Assembly (NCBI GenBank): GCA_009760855.2
Contig: WPIO01000161.1
Location: forward strand, 479,001 to 490,000
Origin: Cristatella mucedo
Lineage: Eukaryota > Bryozoa > Phylactolaemata > Cristatellidae
DNA length: 11,000 bases
Direction of reading: 5' to 3'
Positions 1 to 9,298 of this stretch are shown here, piece by piece (position 1 is the first letter of the stretch; every line of letters starts with the position of its first letter). Below the pieces are notes generated by a model, which worked only from the letters and a program-made list of their open reading frames with translations, did no database searches and had not been told where the DNA came from. A program made the translations under genes and the position numbers.

Positions 1-149
1 GTGAGCTGGTCCACGACCGCTGGAAGACCACCGCTCTGAGGTAAGAGCTGAGCAGCACCGTTCTACTTCTTGGCCAAGACGTTCGGGAGACCGGTGGAAG
101 CCGGTCTTCCGAACAATCAAAGGTGCTGTTAACCCCAGACCTTTTTTGT

Positions 150-325
150 TTTACTCCAGGGTCTAGGTGCTCGCACCACTTGGAGATCCAGGTCGTGGGT
201 TCGAATCCTGCTTCAGGCCATACATAATTGCCGGCTGCAAGCCAGTGATAGTCTCTAAGACTCTTCTCGGCTACATAAATGAAGCTTTGTATCGGCTATC
301 ACTTAAAAGTTTTACTTTTTCTCCT
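150..325 (+). mobile_element. SINE-A copy 1 (tRNA-derived SINE), diverged
   Basis: A perfect pol III B box, GGTTCGAATCC, lies at 198-208 after CAGGTCGTG. It is followed by TTGCCGGCTGCAAGCCAGTGATAG, read in parts, then ACTCTTCTCGGCTA, and AAATGAAGCTTTGTATCGGCTATC. These blocks follow the same order as in the copies at 3311-3509 and 9120-9298 (TTGCC..CTGC, GATAGCC, GGCTCTTC, GAGGCTGTTTAATCAGCT). The A-box region (ACTCCAGGGTCTAGGTGCTC, 154-173) is degenerate. The left boundary is approximate. The 83-codon open frame over this region is a by-product and not a gene. Confidence 0.65.
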
Positions 326-826
326 GCACAGCTGTTGCAGTCAGGGCTGACGACGCGTAACTGGCAAAATCATCGAGGCAATCCACGGGAGTTTCGGTCA
401 TTTTTTGGCACACTATAAGCTCTTTACATTGGATTCAGATCAGGAGGCTTCGGGCGATGCAGGCCATTGCAGAAAGCTTCTGTGGCGCAAGCTAGTAGGC
501 AGCTAGAAGGAATTAAGATGGAAGGCTAACCGACCGAGTTAACTTCTCACAAAAAGGAAGACTGAAGAATGCCCGAATCAAGCCTCAGAGTGTACAAAGA
601 TTTAGAACACGTTCGTGCCTGCCGTATGCATACAGCGTAAAAAAGTAAATAGCAATGCAACCGACCATGCAAACAGTGATTTCACGTTAGCCCAGATTCC
701 TAACTAATAATATCCATGTACATTTACGGGATAAACACGTGCATTTGGCTACTGCAACTGCCCACCCTGCAATGCAATGTAAGAGTCTGCCTAACGGGTG
801 AGCAAAAAAGGTACGCAGCCGGAGAG
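326..826. other. No recognisable feature
   Basis: There is no open frame with family resemblance, no promoter box pair and no tandem repeat that I can support. Confidence 0.6.
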
Positions 827-990
827 AATATACCGTACACGAATATATAATTTACCGGATTGTATATTCGTATTATTTACCTTTATTTTTAATATTAATC
901 AATATTATTTATTAAAAATATTGTAATAATAACTTATTTATTACCGTATTATATACTTGTACACGGATATATAATATACCGTACACGAAT
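827..990. repeat. AT-rich island bounded by 18-bp direct repeats
   Basis: The 18-base sequence AATATACCGTACACGAAT occurs exactly at 827-844 and 973-990. Between them the sequence is almost all A and T, with a further related piece, TTGTACACGGATATATAAT, at 956-974. The centre has an imperfect hairpin, ATTTTTAATATTAAT against ATTATTTATTAAAAAT. It could be a small AT-rich satellite-like duplication or the remains of a short transposable element. Confidence 0.7.
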
Positions 991-1159
991 CACGTTCGTT
1001 TTCAAAGTCAGCCTAGCACAGGTTGTGTCAAAACAGTGAATTCCAGCATATTATTACATAATGAACAAATGGTCTCAATCGTGCTTAGCCAGTTCACACC
1101 CAGACAAAGTCACTGAAGCAAGTCAATCTACGTGGTTAGAGCAACCGGAAGCCAGATAA

Positions 1160-1400
1160 ACTTGTATTAAATACTTCTAGGTGAATACTGGCTGAGTGCT
1201 AGTACGACCAGAAGTGTTTTGTGCAACAATATGCCCAGCGATGATGTAGCAACCGCTGGCTACCGAATCACTGGCCAGCTGTGAGGTCCATCCATGGAGG
1301 TCAGACAGGTCCGAACCCATACCCGTCTTGTTGTGGCAGACAAAGGACACGTCTCTCCCACTGCTTAGGCTAAGGGTGTGTGCCCTTCTCTGCATGCCAT
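1160..1400 (-). mobile_element. Possible third SINE-like element
   Basis: On the minus strand a B-box-like GGTTCGGACC (1317-1308) is preceded about 50 bases upstream by an A-box-like TAGCCTAAGCAGTGGG (1372-1357). There is only one copy in the window and no clear tail, so the call rests on the two promoter-like boxes. The 72-codon open frame here has no family resemblance. Confidence 0.33.
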
Positions 1401-1520
1401 TCGGCCTGATTGGATCTCATCTCTCTATCTCGACTATGGTGGCATAAATAGCCATAATCTGACTACATGTTAGCAACCATCAACAAACACACGCACCAAC
1501 AATACCACGGCCTTGATACC

Positions 1521-2560
1521 AGGTCGTATCTCAGTGGAAGACTCCCGAGTATTGATGTGAATGGACAATGATCATCTGAGGTACCTCTGAAATATGGGGT
1601 ACTTCAAGGCTCCGTGCTAAGTCCGGTTCTTTTCACAGTTTGTATTCTTCCTCTTGCCGGTGTGATTGCCAAACACAATCTCGGCTTTCACTTCTATGCG
1701 GATGACACTCAGTTGTACGTTTGTTTTGATCTCTCCTAGCCTTAAAGCACCTCGAATTCTTTCAACTCCCTTGCTGCATGTATTGATGACATCTGCATAT
1801 GGATGGCAGCAAATTTTCTTAAACTAAATGATGATAAAACTAGCTTACTAGTTATGGGCAAATCAAGTGTGATTCAGAAATGGAAAAGGCTAATGCTCAA
1901 AATCGGCTCTGCCGGCATGCCTGTTGAATTTGCACGAAATCTATGTTCATGTTCCAAAGTGACCTTTCGTTATACGACCACATCAGCTCCACAATAAAGT
2001 CTGCCTACTTTCAGCTACATAACATTGCTGAAAGTCGGGCTTGTTTAGATAGGGATACGACATCTAAGATGATCCATGAATGTCTGACATCCCATCTTGA
2101 CTTCAGTAACTCACTGCTTGCAGGCCTACCAGCATGTGCAATCAGGCGCATACAGCTGGTGCAAAACTCTGCAGGTAGGCTTGTCTGTCGTGAGCGTCAC
2201 AGTTGCCACATCACACTTGTTCTCGCCGACCTGCAATGGCTCCCAGTCGAGCTGTCAATCACTCTTAGGTCACTTCGCTCTTTGGCTCCAGCCTACCTAT
2301 CAGATCTACTCCCCCATCAGACCAAACATCGTACCACCTGCTTTTCGGAATCCAACTGTTTACCAATACCACGTACAAACCTCAAATCCTTTGGAGATGG
2401 TGCATTTAGTTCGTATGCCCAAAAAACTTCCAAAGCCTAAAACCCACTCCCGACTTGCGTCACAACATCCCCTGACTTGACCATATTTAAAAAAAGATTA
2501 AAAACATACATATTTAGGACAGCATTTAGTGTATCCCCGTGCTTTGTCCTTTATGTGCTT
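1521..2560 (+). pseudogene. Reverse transcriptase remnant of the LINE, with stops and a frameshift
   Basis: In one frame from 1521 the translation reads RSYLSGRLPSIDVNGQ, a stop (TGA at 1569), then [15 protein letters not shown] and [10 protein letters not shown], with the catalytic YADD at 1695-1706. Stops TAG (1737) and TAA (1743) follow. The frame continues with WMAANFLKLNDDKTSLLVMG, the thumb-side block typical of these enzymes. Near 1940-1950 the frame shifts to MFQSDLSLYDHISSTIKSAY, then SLLAGLP, RRIQLVQNSAGRLV and LQWLPVE, the conserved carboxyl part of LINE ORF2. A TAA at 2438 replaces the expected Trp before NPLP. LTIFKKRLKTYIF at 2477-2515 is the usual last conserved block. It is a clear pseudogene, and no intact polymerase could be made from it. 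Confidence 0.9.
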
Positions 2561-2711
2561 ATGTGCAATCACACTGTGCATGCTGCCACTAGCCACACTT
2601 GCATGCTGACGTTGTGCATGTCACCCCTAACCATGCTATACATGTTGTTCATCAAGCATGATATCCACTCACCATCCGATCGTGCTTACTTTGCGGAAAA
2701 TGTAAACCACC

Positions 2712-2854
<143 letters not shown>

Positions 2855-3032
2855 ATTGAGTTCTCTGAGGACACTTTATCAAGTATATTCTTATTCTTGT
2901 TACTATTAGTACCACTGCTGCTATGAAGACTCGGAAAACAAAGACGATTTGTGCTCAGGAGCATTTCTTCCAAGTGACAACTTTTCCTACCACACCTACC
3001 TGTGAGCACGTGATACAGAGACAAAGAGTATT

Positions 3033-3150
3033 AAATATAAACAGATAAAATGCAATTCACTTGTATAGCGCCATAAGAAGACCTAATCTCTATTCAGGCG
3101 CTTCACGTATGCTGCGGGGGGGGGGGGGCTCGAGTCCCCACGACCACGTT
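3033..3150 (-). mobile_element. SINE-B copy 1, 5'-truncated, with a G-run expansion
   Basis: On the minus strand it contains GTCGTGGGGACTCGAGCCCC (B-box region) and then a run of 13 C. It continues GCATACGTGAAGCGCCTGAA, TAGAGATTAGG and GGCGCTATACAAGTGAAT. It ends in an A/T tail near 3033. It aligns to 7441-7598 from the B box onward, but no A box is present, so the copy is 5'-truncated as LINE-driven insertions often are. Confidence 0.78.
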
Positions 3151-3310
3151 CATCAAATACATTCACCTTGACCTAGGTTCATTAAAGATGAGCACCTTAA
3201 TACACTCGTTAGGCAATGACATATCAGCATCGACGTTGGTCTAAACGTGTTCCTATTAATTATGTCAGGCTTCGTGCACCCTAAATGTACAACCAAAACT
3301 TTTATCAAGA

Positions 3311-3509
3311 ATAAATAATAAATAAATAATAAATAAATCCTAGCTGATTAAACAGCCTCTTTTTGTATAGCGACAGAAGAGCCTTTTACGGCTATCACCA
3401 CCACTTGCAGTGGCGATAAAGGATCGCCCACCGCAGGAATCGAACCCATGACTTCGGGACCGAGGTCGTGAAAGCAACCGCCTTACCTAGTGTGCCATCA
3501 CGGCTCACC
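3311..3509 (-). mobile_element. SINE-A copy 2 (tRNA-derived SINE)
   Basis: On the minus strand the element starts near GAGCCGTGATGGCAC. It has an A-box-like TGGCACACTAGGTAAGG (3497-3481) and a B box GGTTCGATTCC (3446-3436). The body contains GATAGCCGTAAAAGGCTCTTC, then GAGGCTGTTTAATCAGCTAGG, and ends in an AT-rich tail of TTTATTA units (3311-3338). Head, body and tail correspond block by block to 9298-9120. It lacks tRNA folding beyond the promoter boxes and has a non-tRNA body, so it is a SINE and not a tRNA gene. Confidence 0.85.
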
Positions 3510-4232
3510 GAAGAAGCTTGTCAGCCCCGGCTGGTCTAGTCACGTGTCACCAGCGACCGTTCGATCTCTGGTGAGCATACTGTCGGCCATTCCGGGCCAA
3601 ACCAATGCTCAGCAATTGGCAGGCAGTTGCAAAGAGACTCGATCGTAGGGGTGACCCAGAACTTCCGGGGGGGGGGCAGGATCGAATGCCAGCGATTCGC
3701 ACCTGCTTAGCAGCAGCAGCAGATGCAACAACACAACAACAATGCAGGCCTGCCTGAATGGAAATGATGCCCAGACAATGCAAACTGGATGGGCCAAAAG
3801 ATCCGTGGAGGCTGCTGACACCTTGACTTAGTAACGTGGGGGGTCGGCTGGCAGCTGGCTTTGGGCCTGCCAGGCCAACAGGAGGCGTAGTTCTGATAAG
3901 GCAGGCCGTGCCACGTGTCTATAATGAGCTTACTGGTTTTAAAGGTATATGCAAGGCGATGCTCGGTTAAGGATACCCATGTCGTCAGCGCAATTATGAG
4001 CAGCCACCAGCCATTTCCTGGGCAAGTGGTTCGGTTTGCACCATAATCATCTGCTTTCAGTCTTAGGATTCACCTCTCCAGCCACACCGAGGAATGATAG
4101 AATGCTGCCATGCTAAATCTTATAGTGCTCAATTGGTCAACACTGCCGTCCCGTTCACAGAGGGCCAAACAAAGAGTAAGAAACTGGGATGAAAAAAGGT
4201 CAAGTGCCTCACAGCACTCGCTCTTTTCACTC
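3510..4232. other. No recognisable gene; one G-run
   Basis: It contains ten G at 3667-3676 and a short CAG/CAA stretch at 3711-3745. Open frames on the minus strand (3547-3821) show no protein family character. Confidence 0.6.
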
Positions 4233-4300
4233 CGCTGGTCGAGCACGTCGACGACAAAAACAGGCGCGCTGGTCGAGCACGTCGACGACAAAAACAGGCG
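4233..4300. repeat. Exact 34-bp tandem duplication
   Basis: The unit beginning CGCTGGTCGAGCACGTCGAC and ending ACAAAAACAGGCG occurs twice in direct succession without mismatch (4233-4266, 4267-4300). The identity indicates a recent duplication. Each unit contains the palindrome GTCGAC. Confidence 0.95.
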
Positions 4301-5820
4301 CGTCAAAGTGGGAGGCAGAGCGTAAGCAGCACGCGAGTGCGACCAGGCCTGCGTGACCACGACCGCTAGAGAGTCGAGGCCTGCCATCAATCGAGCAGGT
4401 GCTAATAGTGAGAGAGGAAAGAAGGATGCACGAATGAAGAATGTGTCGGAATTCAGACTGACTGAACTCGAAGAAGATTAAATATCCGACGACGTCATTA
4501 ACAGAAAGTCTACGAGAGGCCTACTTAATACGTTTACTCTGCAGGCAGCATGGCTGCGACCATGCTCGTACAGCGACAAAGCAGCATCCAGAATCGCTAA
4601 AAGCAATGGTGGAGCCGCCAAGGGGTGGGGGACCCCTTAACAGAGGACATCGACCTGGGATGCCTAACCTCTATACCTATGCCCTCCCTGCCCCCCCAAC
4701 AGTAACCTACGACGACTGTATGTCCTATTTGCAGACGACGAGAAACCGCCAAGTGAGTGTCGAATAAACGCTACGATTTTTCGCTATAATTTTCATTAAT
4801 TGCAGGCCTCGCCCCCTACATGAAAATCCTGCTGGTCTTGCCATACTATATGAAAATCCTGGCTCTGCATATGGTTAAAAGAGTGACTGCAAAGATGATG
4901 CAAGCACTCAATGCCGGAGCACTTTTTCCGAAGAACGGGCAATACCAACGACGTTGTCGAACAATTAGCAGCCTGTCCGAATGAATGGTGTTCAAGTAAA
5001 AGGGTCATCGGATAATCAGCAAGGAGTGCGACCTCTCGAGTGGGCAGGACTGGCGGGCTGTCAAGGCACAGTCGCAGCTAGAACTTTGAACGTGAGAAAC
5101 TGCAGAAACTACGCAAAGGTCTGCTCAGTGACAGAAGTCTCTGAAACTTGGCCACAACAACTCACAACGAGAATTACCATTTCAGTAGGCAGCACGTTCG
5201 CGTAGCATACTCTAACACTATTAAGCATCCGGAAAAGCTGCATAGGACACTCGTGCCGGGCGGCGGGCTCTTACAAAGCGCGATCAGCGACTCGAATCTC
5301 CGAGATTGGTAAAGTCTTGAGGAGGAATTTTGCTTGCAGCACGAGTCGAAGAGTCCAAGTAACAAGTTGCTCTCTGCGTACGAAGGTAACTCCACTTGAT
5401 AAGTACAGGTGAGATGCAACAGCTGACGCTATCATGCAAACCAGGAAAATTGCTCAGGAGTCAAGCAGTCACACTCACTCACACAGATTATACCGAGATT
5501 CGACTCGAGCACGCGAGTGGAAATCTAAAGCCGAGGCTTTATAGCTCGGTGCATTGAACGCCGAGTGAAGAGAAGTCTGGATGTGCTCAACGTGGTCGGC
5601 CCAAACTGGATCGGCTCAAACCCGATGGCTCAAAATCTCGAAGAGCACTGGACCCCTAGCACAGAGGCTGCTGGCTCGGACACAGGCTTGCCGAGAAACT
5701 CTTTTTTTTGGCATTGCAGGATCACTCCTCACTCGATTGGACATCAGAGCTATGCTTACATTTGTGGAACGAATCCAGCATTCTCACCAAATCGCTGGAG
5801 AATTGGAGCTGGTGCACAAC
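4301..5820. other. No recognisable gene or repeat family
   Basis: I checked both strands for the remaining flippase exons (transmembrane blocks with a YN..F(T/S)..P pattern) and saw none. Open frames are short and without family resemblance. Confidence 0.55.
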
Positions 5821-6105
5821 GGGGGGGGGGGGGATGCAAGAATCGATATAACGCTAATCCCTGTAATCCCTATAACGGTGCTAAGCCCAGCCAAACGAAC
5901 CTCGCTGAGCAGCAACTGAGCAGCAGGAAATAAGCGCTCAGCTAAATGGCCTGCTGCTCTGCTCCTAGCAGGCCATTTAGAGCAGCTAATGTAAAATCAC
6001 TGCCAACGGGTCGTATTTATCGATGCTCGGTCGGCAGCAGCTGGGTCCTGCCCCCCCCCAATCGACGATCCCAGCTGGCATGCCAAGCGGCAGCCCCCCC
6101 CCCCC
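5821..6105. repeat. Cluster of homopolymer G and C runs
   Basis: Thirteen G lie at 5821-5833, nine C at 6051-6059 and twelve C at 6094-6105. Between the C runs CAGCTGGG (6040-6047) and CCCAGCTG (6070-6077) form a short inverted repeat. No gene is seen in the interval. Confidence 0.85.
5942..5980. repeat. Perfect 14-bp inverted repeat with 11-base loop
   Basis: CTAAATGGCCTGCT (5942-5955) is followed, after GCTCTGCTCCT, by its exact reverse complement AGCAGGCCATTTAG (5967-5980). It would form a strong hairpin in either strand. No T-run follows, so there is no case for a terminator. Confidence 0.9.
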
Positions 6106-6940
6106 GTCGGTCCACAGGATTCGGTGGCCAGGGCGAAGTCAACGTGTGACTCACTTGGCAAACAAGTAAATACTCCTGGGTACGGTATGACTAAGTTGCA
6201 CCGCACCGAAGATGGCTGGTACGACCCCTCGTAGAAGCAAGCCTGGCCAGTGTGCCTCCTGACTGAAGCTCACATTCAGGAGCGCAGCAAAGGTCAGTGT
6301 GTCAGTGTGCACGTGAGAGACCGTCTTTCTCACTATAGAGCCGCTAGCAATGATTAATTACAGATACTCATTGCTCAATTGTCAGCCAGCACTAGAGCCC
6401 AGCAAGGGGCCTGAATGTCTGTCGATGTGCCTCTGCCAGTACAATTCTCTGCTGCAGAATGGGCTGGCTCGTCGTCGGCAGCACACGAGGGAGGACACTG
6501 CGTGCGTGCCGCACTTGTGCTCACACAAAAAGTGCGTCGACAGCTGCGTGCCGTCAGAGAGCAGCCAGCCAATCTTGGTTGCAGGCTGCAGCAGCTACTG
6601 CTAAAGGCTTATGCATACCTCGCTCGAAAGGGGTAGTGGCCCATATCATAACACGTAAAGATATAATCAACGAATAGCAGCAGCACAATAGTTGACTAGC
6701 ATTGGAAGTATCGGCTTCGGCACCAGAGGTTGCATGCAATCAAAACATAAAATAAAACCAGACAGCCGGGCCCAGATTAGGCTCGGGGCAGAGCGTTTGC
6801 CCAAATGCCGGCCGTTCGCGGCTCTCACGGTGAGAGGAATCGCATAAGGGCCTGCTCACACATGCCATGCGGAGGCCTCCCTCTCCTACAGAAAAGCAAC
6901 ACTGCTTTATACAGCTCAAGCGATGGCCCACGGTGGTTAC
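6106..6940. other. Probable intron sequence downstream of the last flippase exon found
   Basis: The sequence starts at the donor GTAACC (6940) and continues leftward. Several overlapping open frames of 60-85 codons on both strands show no conserved motif. No acceptor followed by a recognisable TM6 exon was found. Confidence 0.55.
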
Positions 6941-7000
6941 CTGAGCAGAAAAGGCATTGAAGTAACTATAGTACACCTGCGCCGTAACGAAGGCCACATT
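6941..7000 (-). CDS. P4-type ATPase, short TM5/TM6 exon (NVAFVTAQ ... NAFSAQ)
   Basis: This 60-base exon encodes exactly 20 residues in phase 0 at both ends, between TTCTCTTCGTTGTAG|AAT and GCTCAG|GTAACC. The peptide begins NVAFVTAQVYYSYF and ends NAFSAQ. It lines up without gaps to the segment after FYK in P4 ATPases (NVCFITPQFLYQF...FSQQ in ATP11-type, NFAFTLVHFWYGFF...FSAQ in ATP8B-type). It is hydrophobic and aromatic, as expected for TM5 and its luminal loop. Its asparagine follows the TM5 lysine of the previous exon to give the conserved KN pair. It is too short to find as an open frame alone, so the support is homology, phase and splice signals together. Exons for TM6 to TM10 should lie further left or outside the window. 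Confidence 0.88.
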
Positions 7001-7239
7001 CTACAACGAAGAGAAAAATCCACGCACTGAAGATCAGAGTCTTAACGACTGCAGTCCTGTGCGGAAGCTGCTCAACGGCTATGCTGCCGTCAGCAGTGCC
7101 CACACCAGCCACCATCTTACGGTGACTCCACCAATCTAGCAAATGCAGGTCCACGCATGTGCCTGCCACCCACACAATCAAGCTCGTGTGCGCATGCACA
7201 CATACATACGAGAACACAGTCAAATGCACCAGCACTAGG

Positions 7240-7341
<102 letters not shown>

Positions 7342-7440
7342 GCAATCAAACTGGGCCTGAGCAAACATCCAGCCTCACGTGCACAGAATCAAATTTAAGT
7401 AAAGCCTCTATGAAAGCATGCTCACACATTAACATGTAAG

Positions 7441-7598
7441 TATAAAATAAATAAATAAAATTCATTTGAATAGCACCCTAAGAGAACCTAATCTCTATAC
7501 AGATGCTTCACATACGCCACAGGGCTCGAGCCCACGACCTCGGCAAAGACCTCGGTCGGGGCGAGCGCCGTAACCACTTGGCCAAACCAGCGTGGTAA
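7441..7598 (-). mobile_element. SINE-B copy 2 (tRNA-derived SINE with LINE-like 3' tail)
   Basis: On the minus strand it has CCACGCTGGTTTGGCC, an A box TGGCCAAGTGGTTA (7584-7571) and a B box GGCTCGAGCCC (7532-7522). The 3' part reads GAAGCATCTGTATAGAGATT, AGGTTCTCTTAGGGTGCTAT and TCAAATGAAT, followed by a TTTATT tail. That 3' part resembles the LINE ending at 8480-8530 (AAGCGCCTAGAGAGAGATTG, AGTTCTCTGAGGGCGCT). It lies sense-oriented in the 753-base intron of the flippase gene. Confidence 0.85.
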
Positions 7599-7753
7599 GG
7601 TTATTGCATAGTTGCACATAAGCTCGGCACACGCACGGGTGAAAACACACAACGTTTGCTCTTGGAACACGACTTCTCCTCCCCAACTGCGCAACTGCAT
7701 GAAGGTACAAGGAAAAACGAGGCAGCTAAGGATGAACGCTCGCGCCCGAGTAC

Positions 7754-7899
7754 CTTATAAAATGAGTACTGCACGAGGTTGCACAGCCTCGTGTAATACC
7801 AGTAGCCGTGGACAAGCAGAGCCGGCCGGACGAATCGGAACCTGGCGAATGCGTAGTCGCTGCACCGAGCGGCGTGCCGTCCCTCCTTGCCGATTATGC
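7754..7899 (-). CDS. P4-type ATPase, exon leading into TM5 (GKEGRHAARCSDYAF ... SFYK)
   Basis: The acceptor is ACGCTGCAG|GC. Two bases complete a glycine codon with the G left by the hinge exon, then 48 codons follow to AAG|GTACTC in phase 0. The peptide IIGKEGRHAARCSDYAFARF corresponds to the GKEGRQAxRxSDYA block after the hinge. LLVHGYWYYTRLCNLVQYSFYK corresponds to the HGxxxYxRxxxLVQYxFYK entry to transmembrane segment 5. The terminal lysine matches the conserved TM5 lysine of P4 ATPases that is important for lipid transport. GKEGR and LVQY recall the ATP11 class, while HGYW and TRL look more like ATP8B or ATP10, so the class is left open. Flanking introns carry SINE and LINE copies, but the exon is clean. 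Confidence 0.94.
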
Positions 7900-8481
7900 C
7901 TGCAGCGTTAGCACTAAGCGATGATAGCACATAGAAAACCGAGTGACAAACAATGAAGCCGCAACAAGATGTGCGTCTTCTCACAGGGGCAAAGCAGACA
8001 ACGAACGACCGTGACTAGACCAAGGTGGCACGAGCTACAATATGGCAGGCAGCAACTGCAGTTACAAACACAGACACACCGTCCGTCGTAGCCGTAGAAC
8101 TAGAGTAGGCTGGCAGCACGGTCGCAGGTAGGCAAGTAAGCACCGAAGCGGAGCCGCGCGACCACACGGCGCCAGGATGGATGGACGCAGCGCACAGCTC
8201 GCATGGGTTGCCACGGACATTAGTATCCCAAGCCTATAGAGCTCCTGTGTATACTGGTCAGCATCGAACACGGACAACGCAGGACACGGATGTGCATTCA
8301 CTCTGACGCCGCACACCCGTGCCAGAACGAGCACTCACAGGTATATGAGTGAGCGCATGCACGAATGCACACTTGCATGCTGACCCTGTGCATGTCACCC
8401 CTAACCATGTTATTCATTTTGTTCGTTTATCAAGCATGATATTACTCACCATTCAATTGCATTTCCCTTTGCAGCAAATGT

Positions 8482-8521
8482 AAAGCGCCTAGAGAGAGAT
8501 TGAGTTCTCTGAGGGCGCTTT
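8482..8521 (+). other. 3' terminal stem-loop of the LINE (likely reverse transcriptase recognition site)
   Basis: An eight-base perfect stem, AAAGCGCC with GGCGCTTT, encloses a GAGAGA/TCTCT-containing interior around TTGAG. Stem-loops at this place in CR1/L2-type elements are known to be bound by the element's own reverse transcriptase. The function here is inferred from position and structure. Confidence 0.7.
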
Positions 8522-8530
8522 ATGAAGTGC

Positions 8531-8555
8531 ATTATTATTATTATTATTATTATAT
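8531..8555 (+). repeat. (ATT)n tail of the LINE copy
   Basis: About eight ATT units directly follow GAAGTGC and mark the 3' terminus of the element. Confidence 0.9.
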
Positions 8556-8583
8556 ACTAATTTTAAGAGCTGGCTTACGATGC

Positions 8584-8629
8584 AAACACAGGCACACACA
8601 CACACACAAACAAACACACACACACATAA

Positions 8630-8661
<32 letters not shown>

Positions 8662-8670
8662 AAACAAATA
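8584..8670. repeat. Interrupted CA/CAAA microsatellite
   Basis: CA units are broken by CAAACAAA and CATAAA interruptions, then followed by two copies of CCATA. The tract begins about 30 bases after the ATT tail of the LINE copy. Confidence 0.9.
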
Positions 8671-9119
8671 CCATACCATACCAGCCTGCGCATACACTTG
8701 CATGAGCTGCCACCCATTACCACACACAAACGAGTGACGGCCCCAGGCAAGTTGACGATCACAAGCGAATCGACAAGCACAGCAGATCACTTTGACTAGC
8801 AAGCATGATGACAGCCACTCGACACATTCAGTGGAGGACTGCATGGAGCACTGACTACTGGCCTTCGAGCTGCAGCGACTGGCTGGCTGGCGTGTCACGA
8901 GCTAGGCAGAGTATGACGCCAATACGTTAGTGGCACCGCCGGCGCAGCATGACTGCTGCCCACGTGACTGCTGCCCACAAGGCGCCTCTGGACCGTCTGC
9001 TGAGCAGGCCTTATCACAGCCACCGCGCGTGCAACTCGGCCTCCACTGCAGCAGCAGCCGCGCAGGGGCTCTCAAATGCAGTTCGCCAGTAGCCAGCCGA
9101 AACGAATCCGACCGCAAAA

Positions 9120-9298
9120 TAAAAAAACATTCTTAGCTGATATAACAGCCTCATTTGCACAGTGACTGAAGAGCCTTTTCGGCTATTACCACCGCTAGCA
9201 GTTGGCAATAAGGGATCGTCCAACTGCAGGATTCGAACCCACGACTTCGGTCTTCGTGAAGAGCCAAGCACCTTAACTCCTGGGCTACATAACGGCCC
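9120..9298 (-). mobile_element. SINE-A copy 3 inside a flippase intron, next to the splice donor
   Basis: On the minus strand it begins GGGCCGTTATGTAGCC, with A box TAGCCCAGGAGTTAAGG (9287-9271) and B box GGTTCGAATCC (9239-9229). The body has GGTAATAGCCGAAAAGGCTC and GAGGCTGTTATATCAGCT and ends in a T-rich tail. It is in the same orientation as the host gene. Its head starts seven bases after the donor hexamer GTAAGC of the hinge exon (exon end 9312). Confidence 0.87.

Larger units (their letters stand above)
8350..8555 (+). mobile_element. Second copy of the LINE 3' end, strongly 5'-truncated
   Basis: From CACACTTGCATGCTGA (about 8368) to the ATT tail this copy matches 2595-2890. Shared blocks include TGCATGTCACCCCTAACCAT, ATCAAGCATGATAT and TTGAGTTCTCTGAGG. 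It preserves a terminal stem: AAAGCGCC (8482-8489) pairs with GGCGCTTT (8514-8521). It ends with about eight ATT units at 8531-8555. Only the 3' region is present, as expected from aborted target-primed reverse transcription. It lies antisense inside an intron of the flippase gene. I found no clear target-site duplication. Confidence 0.88.

Noticed and set aside
198-208. tRNA genes at the GGTTCGAATCC B boxes (also near 3440, 7527, 9234)
   Set aside because: The sequences have tRNA-like promoter boxes but no full cloverleaf, and continue into a shared non-tRNA body and AT-rich tail, so they are SINEs.
3670-3725. Shared CGCACCTGCTTA plus CAGCAG with 10630-10670 as a dispersed repeat
   Set aside because: Only about 16 bases and a short CAG run agree; the flanks are unrelated.
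4233-4300. CRISPR-like repeat
   Set aside because: It is only two adjacent identical units without spacers, in animal nuclear DNA.
4070-4390. 106-codon minus-strand open frame as a gene
   Set aside because: It spans the 34-bp tandem duplication and shows no conserved motif, splice context or membrane pattern.
5250-5310. Minus-strand GATTCGAGTCG as another SINE B box
   Set aside because: No A box, body or tail matching either SINE family nearby.
5565-5933. 122-codon plus-strand open frame
   Set aside because: It runs through a 13-G tract, overlaps another equally long frame, and has no recognisable family features.
8489-8898. Cys-Val and His-Thr open frames near 8.6 kb
   Set aside because: They arise from the interrupted CA repeat and the LINE tail.
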